NCBI RefSeq assembly: GCF_010726765.1
Contig: NZ_AP022601.1
Span: forward strand, 124,001 to 188,000
Origin: Mycobacterium gallinarum
GTDB taxonomy: Bacteria; Actinomycetota; Actinomycetes; Mycobacteriales; Mycobacteriaceae
Reading direction: 5' to 3'
Length of the DNA: 64,000 nt
In this document: positions 35,798 to 43,884 of the stretch, piece by piece
Numbering within the stretch: position 1 is the first letter of the stretch
Layout of the letters: every line of letters starts with the position of its first letter
Notes under the pieces: model-generated
The model's database searches: none
What the model was told of the DNA's origin: nothing
What the model saw: only the letters and a program-made list of their open reading frames with translations
Translations under genes and position numbers: made by a program

Positions 35798-37162
35798 ATG
35801 GCCGAATTCCTCAGCAACACCGACACTTTCACCTGGTCGATGGAGAGTGACCCTCGACTGCGGTCGACCATCGTCTCGCTTGTCCTCCTGGACCGGACCC
35901 CGAATTGGGAGCAGCTCGTCGAGCGGTTCGATCTTCTCAGTAGGAGCATGCCCATCTTCCGGAAACGGGTCACGGCGTCGCCGGCGCCTGCGCCGCCTCG
36001 ATGGACGCTTGATCCCGACTTCGATCTCGCATTCCATGTCCGCCGCGTTACCGCACCGCAACCGGGCACGATGGACACCCTTCTGGACATGGCGCGGGTG
36101 GCCGCAATGGCAGATTTCGACCGCGCCCGCCCCCTATGGGAGGTCACCTTGATCGACGGGCTGGCCGATGGGGGTGCCGCGTTGCTGTGCAAGCTGCACC
36201 ATGCGCTGACCGACGGTATCGGCGCGATTCAGGTCGCGATGACCCTTTTCGACCGCACCCAGGAGCGCGATGACCGTCGCCCCATGCCGAGCGTGCCGAT
36301 ACCAACTGCTGCCGGACTGCTGAGTGGCGTTCGGGACATGGTGTCCTACGACACCGAATTGGCCACGACGATCCTGACCGCTTCGTTGAAGGCCGCGCCC
36401 GCGCTGCTGGTCAACGGTATTCGACGGCCAGCGCAGACGCTGTCGGCGGTCGGCTCGGCCATGGCGTCCATCTATCGAACGGTTCGCCCGATCAGCCAGC
36501 CCGGATCGCCGATCATGCGCGATCGTGGCAAGATTCGTCGGCTCGCGGCGCTCAACGTATCGACCGACGCCCTTCATCGGGCAGGCACCGTTGCCGGTGG
36601 ATCGTTGAACGATGCCTTCATCGCCGCCATCACCGGTGGGCTGCGGCGCTATCACGAGAAGCACGGCACGGCGGTCGGAGACCTGTCGGTGTCGATGCCG
36701 ATCAGCCTGCGCACCGACGACGACCCTGTCGGCGGAAACCGCGTGACTCTGTTGCGGTTCGATCTGCCTTCGGCCGTCGCCGATCCTGGCGAGCGCATCC
36801 GGGCCATCCACGAACTCACTGTCAAGATGCGCAACGAGAAGTCGCTCTCTTACACCCAAGCCATCGCCGGAGTCCTCAATCTAATGCCGCGCTGGTACAT
36901 CGGGTCGGCGTTGAGGAACGTCGACTTCGTCGCCAGCGACGTCCCCGGCATTCCGATACCGGTCTTTCTCGCCGGTGCCGCGGTGCGGATGCAGTATGCG
37001 TTCGCGCCCACCATAGGAGCGGCGTTGAACGTCACGTTGTTGTCGTACGTCGACACCTGCGCGATCGGGATCAACATGGATACCAGTGCCATCCCGGACC
37101 CCGAGGTTCTCTACGACTGTCTCGTCGCCGGCTTCGACGACGTGCTCGCCGTCGCGAATTAG
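35798..37162 (+). CDS. WS/DGAT family acyltransferase (wax ester / triacylglycerol synthase)
   Basis: The product is 454 aa. The catalytic HHxxxDG motif is HHALTDG at about residue 134. The C-terminal WS/DGAT domain (DUF1298) includes GGSLNDAFIAAITGGLRRY and ASDVPGIPIPVF. It esterifies diacylglycerol or a fatty alcohol with acyl-CoA to make storage lipid at the membrane. It is a close paralogue of the gene at 56879 (same MESDPRLRSTIV opening) but distinct from tgs1 at 55485. Confidence 0.88.
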   Translation: MAEFLSNTDTFTWSMESDPRLRSTIVSLVLLDRTPNWEQLVERFDLLSRSMPIFRKRVTASPAPAPPRWTLDPDFDLAFHVRRVTAPQPGTMDTLLDMARVAAMADFDRARPLWEVTLIDGLADGGAALLCKLHHALTDGIGAIQVAMTLFDRTQERDDRRPMPSVPIPTAAGLLSGVRDMVSYDTELATTILTASLKAAPALLVNGIRRPAQTLSAVGSAMASIYRTVRPISQPGSPIMRDRGKIRRLAALNVSTDALHRAGTVAGGSLNDAFIAAITGGLRRYHEKHGTAVGDLSVSMPISLRTDDDPVGGNRVTLLRFDLPSAVADPGERIRAIHELTVKMRNEKSLSYTQAIAGVLNLMPRWYIGSALRNVDFVASDVPGIPIPVFLAGAAVRMQYAFAPTIGAALNVTLLSYVDTCAIGINMDTSAIPDPEVLYDCLVAGFDDVLAVAN

Positions 37163-37179
37163 TTTGCTTCTCACAAAAA

Positions 37180-37244
37180 CTGCCCGAAGGCGGATGCCAG
37201 GTCCTGAGTCCCCCACTCAGCAATGGCTTCCGGCCTTCGGGCAG
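37180..37244. repeat. long nested hairpin between convergent genes
   Basis: CTGCCCGAAGGC (37180-37191) is perfectly complementary to GCCTTCGGGCAG (37233-37244). Inside, GGATGCCA pairs with TGGCTTCC with one mismatch, and CTGAGT pairs with ACTCAG around a CCCCC loop. This gives about 26 base pairs in 65 nt. It starts 17 bp after the WS/DGAT stop and faces the convergent arcC gene. A bidirectional terminator is the simplest reading, but there is no T-tract on either side. The remainder of the gap to 37438 holds nothing recognisable. Confidence 0.7.
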
Positions 37245-37438
37245 ATCGCCGGTTGCCCGGCACCACCAACTATCGCACCGTCGGCGTATCCGACCGGAGG
37301 GCCGAAGGGCCCCTGTCGACGGTCGAAAGTCATATCAGTGTTGGCGGTGAATTGAACTCGTCGACGTCGAGGACTCGTCAGCTGGGTACCGGCCGTTGCC
37401 GCACGCAGCGGTCGCGTCTTCAGGACAAGCGGTAATGG

Positions 37439-38344
37439 TCACGTTCTCACCCGGGTGCCGGCGTCCCCGGCGACTATTTTGGCGATGTCAGTGAGCGAAC
37501 CTATGACAGCTTCGTTGCCGGTGCTTTGCGCGAAGTCGCACGCGGCCTGAACTTTCGGCCCCATCGACCCGGCGGGCAGGTCCAGGCCGAGAAGCTCAGC
37601 CGGCGCGACTCGCCCGAGCTGCGCCTGTCGCGGCGTGCCCCAGTCGGTGTAGACACCGTCGACGTCGGTGGCGATGACCAAGAGCTGGGCGTCGAGTTGT
37701 TCGGCCAGCAGGGCCGAGGCGAGGTCCTTGTCGATGACCGCCTCCACGCCGTGTAGCAGGCCGGCCTCGTCATACACCGTCGGTATTCCGCCGCCGCCCG
37801 CACAGATCACGATAGTGCCCCGTTCCACCAGGCTACGAATCGCCCGAATCTCGAATATCCTCTTTGGTTTTGGGCTCGCGACGACTCTCCGGAAGTTGTC
37901 GCCATCCGGTGCGATGGCCCAGCCTCTGGCGGCTTTGAGGCGCTCCGCTGTCTCCTGGTCGTAGATCGGCCCGATTGGTTTGGTGGGGCTGGCGAACGCC
38001 GGATCGTTACGGTCGACCTCGATCATCGTCAACAGCGTGGCGAGCGATTGATCGGAGGGCAGTAGGTTGCCCAGTTCCTGTTCGATGACGTAGCCGATCA
38101 TCGCCTCGGTCTGCGCCCCGAGCACATCTAGGGGATACGGCGCGACCTCGTGATAGGCCGCCGCCTGCAGCGCCAACAACCCCACCTGCGGGCCGTTGCC
38201 ATGCGCTACGACGATCTCGTTCCCCGGCACCACTTGAGCTATGGACTCAGCCGCGGCACGGATGTTCGCCCGCTGATTCTCCGCGGTCATCGGCTGCCCT
38301 CGTCGCAGCAGCGCGTTGCCGCCCAGGGCGATCACAATTCGCAC
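37439..38344 (-). CDS. arcC: carbamate kinase
   Basis: The product is 301 aa, amino-acid-kinase fold. [27 protein letters not shown] and [15 protein letters not shown] are diagnostic of carbamate kinase. It converts carbamoyl phosphate and ADP to ATP, CO2 and ammonia, the ATP-yielding step of the arginine deiminase pathway. GTG 38344 is preceded by AAAGGGAG; the frame upstream is arcB and insertion-sequence DNA. It is the last gene of arcDABC, and the insertion in arcB may reduce its transcription. Confidence 0.92.
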   Translation of the reverse strand: MRIVIALGGNALLRRGQPMTAENQRANIRAAAESIAQVVPGNEIVVAHGNGPQVGLLALQAAAYHEVAPYPLDVLGAQTEAMIGYVIEQELGNLLPSDQSLATLLTMIEVDRNDPAFASPTKPIGPIYDQETAERLKAARGWAIAPDGDNFRRVVASPKPKRIFEIRAIRSLVERGTIVICAGGGGIPTVYDEAGLLHGVEAVIDKDLASALLAEQLDAQLLVIATDVDGVYTDWGTPRQAQLGRVAPAELLGLDLPAGSMGPKVQAACDFAQSTGNEAVIGSLTDIAKIVAGDAGTRVRT

Positions 38345-38361
38345 TGCAGCTCCCTTTGCGC

Positions 38362-38439
38362 TCAGGCCAGCGCGGACACGAGGACCGCCTTGATCGTATG
38401 CATGCGGTTTTCGGCCTGCTCGAACGCGATGTTCGCGGC
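38362..38439 (-). pseudogene. arcB: 3' remnant of arcB (last 25 codons)
   Basis: On the minus strand this segment encodes [20 protein letters not shown] and a few more residues, then TGA: the conserved C terminus of ornithine carbamoyltransferase. It is separated from the rest of arcB by the insertion sequence. Removing the element plus one copy of the 5-bp duplication restores an open frame reading ...[16 protein letters not shown].... The stop lies 17 bp before arcC. Confidence 0.9.
38435..38439. repeat. target-site duplication, left copy
   Basis: GCGGC at 38435-38439 is repeated at 39762-39766. Removing one copy with the element restores the arcB frame, which supports a 5-bp duplication, though a 4-bp reading cannot be fully excluded. 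Confidence 0.7.
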
Positions 38440-38441
38440 CG

Positions 38442-38502
38442 CGTTGACTCATCAGAAATGCGCGCGAAACGGTGATTCGTTGCCTCATCAGAAATGCGCG
38501 CG
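38442..38502 (+). repeat. duplicated IS-end motif, left end
   Basis: A 25-bp motif (CGTTGMCTCATCAGAAATGC plus GCGCG) occurs at 38442-38466 and 38478-38502, differing at one base (A or C), with starts 36 bp apart. These are probably transposase-binding sites. Confidence 0.8.
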
Positions 38503-38514
38503 TAGGCCCAGTGG

Positions 38515-39747
38515 ATGGGGTTGACGTTGGCACAGCGCAGAGCAATCACCGATGTGACCGCGATCCGCTACCAGGTGGCGGGTAAGCGCGGTAAGAGTCG
38601 GATCCTCGACGAGTTGTGTGCCAATACCGGCTGGCACCGTAACCACGCCCGCAGGGCGCTCAAGGCGGGGCTGCAGCCGAAGGTCATCAGCGCGCGTCGT
38701 CCCCGGCCAGTGACCTACGGGCCTGATGTCATCGCGGCGCTGACGGTCTGCTGGACAGTGCTGGGAATGCCGGCCGGTAAACGGCTGGCGCCGATGCTCA
38801 CCGAGCTGGTGGCCGTGTTGCGGCACTTCGGGGAGCTGGCGATCAGCGACGACACCGCGGCCCTGTTGGTAACGATGTCGGCGGCCACCATCGATCGCCG
38901 ACTTGCTGATGAGCGAGCCAAATACAAGATCAGAGGTCGGGTGGGCACCAAGCCGGGGTCGATACTCAAAAGCCAGATCCCGGTACGCACCTGGGCCGAA
39001 TGGGACGACGCGGTGCCCGGCTTCGTCGAGATCGACACGGTCTTTCACGACGGCGGCAGCCGTGGTGGAGGCCATGCCTTCACGCTGACGGTCACCGACA
39101 TCGCTACCGGCTGGACCGAGAGCCACTCACTACCTGACAGGGCGGCCAAACACATACTGGCAGCCCTCAATCACATCGCCGCCGCCATGCCGTTCCCGAT
39201 CCTCGGGGTCGACTGTGACAACGGGTCGGAATTCATCAACGACGACCTGCTGGCATGGTGCCGAGATCGTCAGATCACGTTCACCCGGTCACGGCCGGGC
39301 AATAAGAACGACGGCTGCCACGTCGAGCAGAAGAACTGGACGGTCGTACGCACCGTGGTGGGCTACTACCGCTACGACACCGCCTCAGAACTGTTGCTCC
39401 TCAACGAGATCTGGCAATTGCAGTCCAAGCTGACCAACTACTTCTACCCGCAACAGAAATTGATCACCAAAGTCCGCACCGGGGCCAAGGTATCCAAGAA
39501 ACACGACAAAGCCACCACCCCATTCCACCGCGCGACCGCCCACCCGACCATGACCGTCGACCGCATCGTGGGCCTGACCCGGACCTACTCGCTGATCAAT
39601 CCAGCCGCCGCTCAACGCCAGATTCAGGCGTTGACCGCACAGCTCTTCACTCTGGCCACCAGCAAAGCCGGCGACGGCGCCCCACCTCCAGTGACAAAGC
39701 GCGCACGTTTACGTGAGGCAACGAATGCCCCCACGCGCGCATCTTGA
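38515..39747 (+). CDS. IS transposase, integrase-core (DD35E)
   Basis: The product is 410 aa. An N-terminal helix-turn-helix region (about 1-110) contains [20 protein letters not shown]. The catalytic core has D in [12 protein letters not shown] in VDCDNGSEF and E in [10 protein letters not shown]; the last D and E are separated by 35 residues. The frame is intact, so the enzyme is probably active. Its C terminus (APTRAS, stop at 39747) runs into the right terminal repeat. Confidence 0.9.
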   Translation: MGLTLAQRRAITDVTAIRYQVAGKRGKSRILDELCANTGWHRNHARRALKAGLQPKVISARRPRPVTYGPDVIAALTVCWTVLGMPAGKRLAPMLTELVAVLRHFGELAISDDTAALLVTMSAATIDRRLADERAKYKIRGRVGTKPGSILKSQIPVRTWAEWDDAVPGFVEIDTVFHDGGSRGGGHAFTLTVTDIATGWTESHSLPDRAAKHILAALNHIAAAMPFPILGVDCDNGSEFINDDLLAWCRDRQITFTRSRPGNKNDGCHVEQKNWTVVRTVVGYYRYDTASELLLLNEIWQLQSKLTNYFYPQQKLITKVRTGAKVSKKHDKATTPFHRATAHPTMTVDRIVGLTRTYSLINPAAAQRQIQALTAQLFTLATSKAGDGAPPPVTKRARLREATNAPTRAS

Positions 39748-39759
39748 CGTGAGGCAACA
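39699..39759 (-). repeat. duplicated IS-end motif, right end
   Basis: On the minus strand two related copies of the end motif occur: TGTTGCCTCACGTCAAGATG with GCGCGCG (39734-39759) and CGTTGCCTCACGTAAACGTG with GCGCG (39699-39723). They mirror the two left-end copies in inverted orientation; the inner copy overlaps the transposase coding end. Confidence 0.75.
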
Positions 39760-39761
39760 GG

Positions 39762-39766
39762 GCGGC
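39762..39766. repeat. target-site duplication, right copy
   Basis: GCGGC, matching 38435-38439; see the left copy. Confidence 0.7.
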
Positions 39767-40693
39767 AGACTCGAAGACGTCCTCGGTGACCTCGATGCCA
39801 TCGGCCAACTGGGGGTACTGCGAGGCGATTTGCGCGCCCACGCCGGTCTCGGAGTTGTGGAAGGCCGGCAGGCAGTGCATGAACTTCACCCGCGGATTGG
39901 CCGCCGCCGCCATCAACTTGGCGTTGACCTGAAAGGGCAGCAGCAGGTCTATCCGATCTCCCCACGTCTCCATCGGCTCGCCCATGGACACCCACACATC
40001 TGTGTAGATGAAGTCGACACCGCTCACCGCCTTGAGCGGATCGTCGGTGACCGTGATCCGAGCTCCGGATGCGGCGCCGAACTCCCGACACTGCGTCACC
40101 AGGTCATCGCTCGGCCACAGGTCCTGTGGCGCACCGATGCGCACGTCCATACCGAGCTTGGCGGCCACGAGCAGGAGCGAATTGGCGACGTTGTTGCGAC
40201 CGTCCCCGACGAACGTGAAAGCGATGTCGGTCAACGGTTTTGGACAGTGCTCGGTCATCGTGAGGATGTCGGCGAGCATCTGGGTGGGATGGAACTCGTC
40301 GGTGAGCCCGTTGAACACCGGCACCCCTGCGTACTCCGCCAGCTCCTCGACGATCTGCTGTCCCGCGCCTCGGTACTCGATCGCGTCGTACATCCGTCCC
40401 AGGACGCGGGCAGTGTCCTTCATCGACTCCTTGTGCCCGATCTGCGACGATGCGGGATCGATGTACGTCACGTGGGCGCCCTCGTCGTATGCCGCCACCT
40501 CGAACGCGCAGCGGGTGCGCGTCGAACTCTTCTCGAAGATCAAGGCGATGTTCTTGCCCTCCAGGCTGGTCCGACGGGCGCCGGAGTACTTGGCGCGTTT
40601 GAGGTCTCGCGACAGGTCCAGCAAGTAGAGCAGATCGCGATCGGTGTGGTGGACGAGGCTCAGCAGACTGCGGTTGCGGATGTTGAAAGCCAT
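39767..40693 (-). pseudogene. arcB: ornithine carbamoyltransferase, interrupted by insertion sequence (5' part)
   Basis: The frame starts at ATG 40693 (AAGGAAC upstream). The carbamoyl-phosphate motif is [10 protein letters not shown] and the ornithine-site loop is [12 protein letters not shown], so both substrate sites remain. The insertion replaces the last 25 residues with about 36 residues read from the element (stop at 39647). The lost C-terminal helix is conserved in the family and packs against the fold, so the chimera is probably inactive or unstable. In the ADI pathway ArcB makes ornithine and carbamoyl phosphate from citrulline. A separate biosynthetic argF might compensate. Confidence 0.9.
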
Positions 40694-40714
40694 GGTGAGT
40701 TCCTTCGGGTGTGG

Positions 40715-41974
40715 TCACGTATACAGGGGGTCGCGCAGGATCGGGCAGGTCATGCAACGGCCACCACCGCGGCCGCGGCCCAACTCGCTGGCGTCGATGG
40801 TGACGACCTCCACGCCCGCCTTCCGCAGCGCTGTGTTGGTCAGCGTGTTGCGGTCATATCCGATGACGACACCCGGTTCGAGCGCGACCACGTTGTTGCC
40901 GTCGTCCCACTGCTCACGCTGGATGCCGTAGACGTCGCCGGCCGTTGTGACGACCCGGAAGTCCACGCCGACCGCGTCGCCGATCGTTGCGATCAAGTTT
41001 TTCGGTTCGCGACGGACATCCAGGCCCGACGGTGACTTCTCGTCGGGTCGCAGGCTGATCGGTACGATCCCGTCGACGACCGGGGCGTAGGCCGTCACCA
41101 GGTCTCGGTCGCAGAACGTGAACACCGTGTCCAGGTGCATCGCAGAGCGGGTCTTCGGCAGGCTGGCGATGATGACTCGGTCGGCCGCCTCGGCCGCGAA
41201 CAGGTTGCGTGCTACTTGGGTGATCGCCTGATGCGATGACCGCTCGCCCATACCGATCACGACGAGTCCCTTTCCGATCGGCATCACATCCCCGCCCTCG
41301 AGGCTTGCCATGCCGTGGTCGGTGGGTGATCCGTCGGGATCGCCCAGCCACACGTCGTACTCCTCGCCCGCGAACGCCGGATGGAACTTGTAGACGGCTG
41401 TGGTCAACAGCGTTTCCTGACGTCGCGCCGGCCAGTACATCGGGTTCAGTGTCACGCCGCCGAAGATCCACGCCGAGTTGTCACGCATGAACTGTGTGTT
41501 GGGCAGTGGCCGGATGACGAAGCCCGCGGGGTCCAGCTCGTTGAACAACGAGAGGAATCCGCAGTCCAGCTCGTCGACGACGTCCTGGTACGCGACTCCG
41601 CCAATCAGCAACTCGGCCAGGCGATCCGGGGCCAGTGCCGTCAGCCAGTCCCGGATGTCGTGAGTGAGTCCCGGTCCCACCAGGTCATCGGTGAGCTTTC
41701 GATCCAACACCCAGTCGCGGGCATCGGGTTTCGCGACCACGTCGGCGAGCAGGTCCTGCAGTTCCAAGACCTCGACGCCACGATCGACCATCTTGGCGAC
41801 GAAGTCGAAGTGATCGCGGCGAGCCTGCTGCAGCCAGATCACGTCGTCGAATAGCAGCTCGTGGCAGTTGTCGGGGGTAAGACGCTGATGAGCCAGGCCG
41901 GGTGCACACACCATCACTCGCCGCAACCGGCCCGCTTCCGACCACACGCCGAGCCGGGACGCGTCGGCGCTCAC
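40715..41974 (-). CDS. arcA: arginine deiminase
   Basis: The product is 419 aa from GTG 41974, which overlaps the arcD stop by 4 bp. [27 protein letters not shown] and the C-terminal catalytic Cys in [11 protein letters not shown] are diagnostic. It hydrolyses arginine to citrulline and ammonia in the cytosol. It is the first enzyme of the operon, 21 bp before arcB. With a DosR-like promoter upstream of arcD, the pathway would supply ATP and ammonia under hypoxia. Confidence 0.93.
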   Translation of the reverse strand: MSADASRLGVWSEAGRLRRVMVCAPGLAHQRLTPDNCHELLFDDVIWLQQARRDHFDFVAKMVDRGVEVLELQDLLADVVAKPDARDWVLDRKLTDDLVGPGLTHDIRDWLTALAPDRLAELLIGGVAYQDVVDELDCGFLSLFNELDPAGFVIRPLPNTQFMRDNSAWIFGGVTLNPMYWPARRQETLLTTAVYKFHPAFAGEEYDVWLGDPDGSPTDHGMASLEGGDVMPIGKGLVVIGMGERSSHQAITQVARNLFAAEAADRVIIASLPKTRSAMHLDTVFTFCDRDLVTAYAPVVDGIVPISLRPDEKSPSGLDVRREPKNLIATIGDAVGVDFRVVTTAGDVYGIQREQWDDGNNVVALEPGVVIGYDRNTLTNTALRKAGVEVVTIDASELGRGRGGGRCMTCPILRDPLYT

Positions 41975-43449
41975 AGGACCGCGAGGTGGCCGGTGGCCAT
42001 CATCACGACGGCCGCAACGGACGTCACTGCCACCACTGCGACGATGATCCGCTCAGGCTTCGTGAAGACCTGGAGGTGGTCCTCCCTGCGGGCCCAGACG
42101 AACATCGCGGTGCCAACGAGGTAGAACAATGCCGCGATCAGCAGGTACTCGAGGCCGCCCGCGTAGACCAACCAGACGGCGTACACCAACCCGATCAGCC
42201 CGACGACCAGGTCGCGCGTCCGCCCATGTCCCGACTCGTAGGTCTCACCGCGCACGGCCAACAGAAGCTGATATGCGGCAGACCACAGGTAGGGGAGCAG
42301 GATCAGCGACGTCGCGAGCAGGATCAGGTTCAGGTAGGTGCTCTCGTTCGCCAGTGTCCACAGCAGCATCGCCTGGACGCACAGGTTGGTCAGCCACAAC
42401 GCGTTGGCGGGAGCACCATGCGCGTTCTCTTTGGCCAGGGCTTTGGGCATCACGTTTTCGATCGCGGGCAGGCGCAGGATCTCGACGCACAGCATCACCC
42501 ACGCAATCAGCGCGCCAAGGAGCGAAACGATCAGTCCGATGGAGATGAACGCCGCACCCCAACTGCCGACCTGTTGTTCGAGCAGACCCGCCATCGACGG
42601 GTCGGGCACACCGGCGAGCTCCGCCTGGGTCATCAGGCCATACGAGAGCAGGTTGACCAGAAGCAGCAGCGCCAGCACGCCGGCGAATCCGAGCACTGTG
42701 GCGCGGCCGACGTCGCGGCGCTTGGCGGCCCGCTGCGAATAGACGGCGGCGCCTTCGATTCCGATGAACACCCAGACGGTCACCAACATCATGTTCTTGA
42801 CCTGAGACATCGTGTCGCCCAGCGGCACACCGTCGATGTCTGTGGTGCGACCCCAGAAGTCCGCTGTGAAAAGTCCAGCCTTGAACCCGACAGCCGCGAT
42901 GGCGATGAATGTCAGAATCGGGACCACCTTCGCGATCGTCACCACGACGTTGACGAACGCTGCGGTCTGGATGCCGCGTAGCGTCATGCCGTGGACGATC
43001 CAGAGCAGGATCGACGCGCCGATGATCGCGGGCAGCGTCGCGCCACCTTCGAACGCCGGGAAGAAGTAGCCCAGCGTCGAGAACAGCAGCACGAGGTAAG
43101 CGACGTTGCCGACCCACGCCGAGACCCAGTATCCGAACGCCGACGTGAAGCCGATGTAGTTGCCGAAACCCGCACGGGCGTAGCCGTAGACGCCGCCGTC
43201 GACGTCCGGCTTGCGGGCGGCCAGGGTCTGGAAGACGAATGCGAGCATCAGCATCCCGACGCCCGTGATCACCCACCCGATGAGGAGCGGACCGGGTGCG
43301 GCGCTGCCCGCCATCTGCGATGGCAGCGCAAAGATACCGCTCCCGATCATCGATCCGACCACGATGGCCGTCAGTGCAGCCATGCTCAGCCCGGGTTTGA
43401 CACCACCCGGATCGGCCGTGGGGGGCTTGTGCATGAGGTCTTCTGACAT
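41971..43449 (-). CDS. arcD: arginine/ornithine antiporter (APC family)
   Basis: The product is 492 aa with about 12 transmembrane helices. The APC signature [16 protein letters not shown] and the central [17 protein letters not shown] fit the basic amino acid/polyamine antiporter group to which ArcD belongs. It would import arginine and export ornithine (or citrulline, if ArcB is lost). ATG 43449 follows TTGGAGCG; the TTG 12 bases upstream lies in that site and is rejected. It is the first gene of arcDABC. Confidence 0.88.
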   Translation of the reverse strand: MSEDLMHKPPTADPGGVKPGLSMAALTAIVVGSMIGSGIFALPSQMAGSAAPGPLLIGWVITGVGMLMLAFVFQTLAARKPDVDGGVYGYARAGFGNYIGFTSAFGYWVSAWVGNVAYLVLLFSTLGYFFPAFEGGATLPAIIGASILLWIVHGMTLRGIQTAAFVNVVVTIAKVVPILTFIAIAAVGFKAGLFTADFWGRTTDIDGVPLGDTMSQVKNMMLVTVWVFIGIEGAAVYSQRAAKRRDVGRATVLGFAGVLALLLLVNLLSYGLMTQAELAGVPDPSMAGLLEQQVGSWGAAFISIGLIVSLLGALIAWVMLCVEILRLPAIENVMPKALAKENAHGAPANALWLTNLCVQAMLLWTLANESTYLNLILLATSLILLPYLWSAAYQLLLAVRGETYESGHGRTRDLVVGLIGLVYAVWLVYAGGLEYLLIAALFYLVGTAMFVWARREDHLQVFTKPERIIVAVVAVTSVAAVVMMATGHLAVL

Positions 43450-43530
43450 TTTTCGCTCCAAGCGCCGTTTACCGGGGGCGTGAAATCGCCTCTACTCACC
43501 GAGGCTATGGACGAGACTCACGGTGCTGAG

Positions 43531-43544
43531 GAGGCTTTGGTCCT
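43531..43544 (-). promoter_or_regulatory. DosR-like box 1, arcD/hoxF region
   Basis: GAGGCTTTGGTCCT matches 10 of 14 core positions, 81 bp before arcD. Confidence 0.5.
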
Positions 43545-43551
43545 TGATCAT

Positions 43552-43565
43552 GAGCCTTAAGTCCC
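43552..43565 (-). promoter_or_regulatory. DosR box 2, arcD/hoxF region
   Basis: GAGCCTTAAGTCCC matches 12 of 14 core positions, with a perfect right half. It is 21 bp centre to centre from box 1, the same spacing as the pair at 32114/32135. Confidence 0.7.
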
Positions 43566-43579
43566 ACTACAGCCGGGAT

Positions 43580-43593
43580 GGGACCTTTGGATG
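43580..43593. promoter_or_regulatory. DosR half-site 3, arcD/hoxF region
   Basis: GGGACCTTTGGATG has a perfect left GGGAC half but no right half (8 of 14). It may serve the hoxF direction or be accessory. Confidence 0.3.
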
Positions 43594-43674
43594 GCGTATA
43601 GGGCCCAACGGCCTCATCGAGCCGGCTCCTGTAGTGGATAGATTCGAACCCGCCCCGACCGCGAGGAACGCGAA

Positions 43675-43833
43675 ATGTCCCGACGTGCAGACCATCTGAA
43701 AGTGCGTCCTGGTGTCGGGCCGTACGTGGTCCGGCGCGGACTGTTCGGGGTCGCGGCCTCCCGCTCGGTGCCGTTCGCCGCGACGACGACCGATCCTGCT
43801 GTCCAATGCACTGTGGGCGAGCAGCGAGTTTAG
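43675..43833 (+). CDS. possible 52-aa protein upstream of hoxF
   Basis: ATG 43675 is preceded by GCGAGGAACGCGAA, a good ribosome binding site. The product has a basic start (MSRRADHLKV), a mid-section GLFGVAASRSVPFA and one Cys. Codons are GC-rich at third positions in the second half. It lies 82-95 bp downstream of DosR-like sites and 51 bp before hoxF. No family recognised; it may be a chance frame. Confidence 0.35.
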   Translation: MSRRADHLKVRPGVGPYVVRRGLFGVAASRSVPFAATTTDPAVQCTVGEQRV

Positions 43834-43884
43834 AGTGAGAGGTGTAGTGATTCGGCATTGTGGGCGGTGTGATCAGCGGGGTCG

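Larger units (their letters stand above)
38440..39761 (+). mobile_element. insertion sequence with DD35E transposase, inserted in arcB
   Basis: The element is about 1322 bp with one transposase gene. Imperfect terminal inverted repeats read CGCGTTGACTCA on the left and CCTGTTGCCTCA (reverse strand) on the right. Each end carries a second copy of the same motif inside. It is flanked by GCGGC duplications. The transposase is of the integrase-core class; I cannot assign a named IS family with certainty. The coherent ends and flanking duplication indicate a recent insertion. Confidence 0.88.
43450..43884. other. divergent intergenic region arcD/hoxF
   Basis: This 435-bp gap holds three DosR-like sites within 65 bp (43531-43593), about 80-130 bp before arcD and about 290-350 bp before hoxF, and one possible small gene (43675-43833). 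No DosR-like site or other recognised promoter was seen in the last 50 bp before hoxF. Confidence 0.7.

Noticed and set aside
39647..40693. Intact ornithine carbamoyltransferase of 348 residues
   Set aside because: The last 36 or so residues are read from the insertion sequence; the true C terminus is stranded at 38362-38439.
43505..43858. 117-codon minus-strand frame in the arcD/hoxF gap
   Set aside because: It runs through the DosR-like boxes, has no ribosome binding site and its composition is that of a shadow frame.
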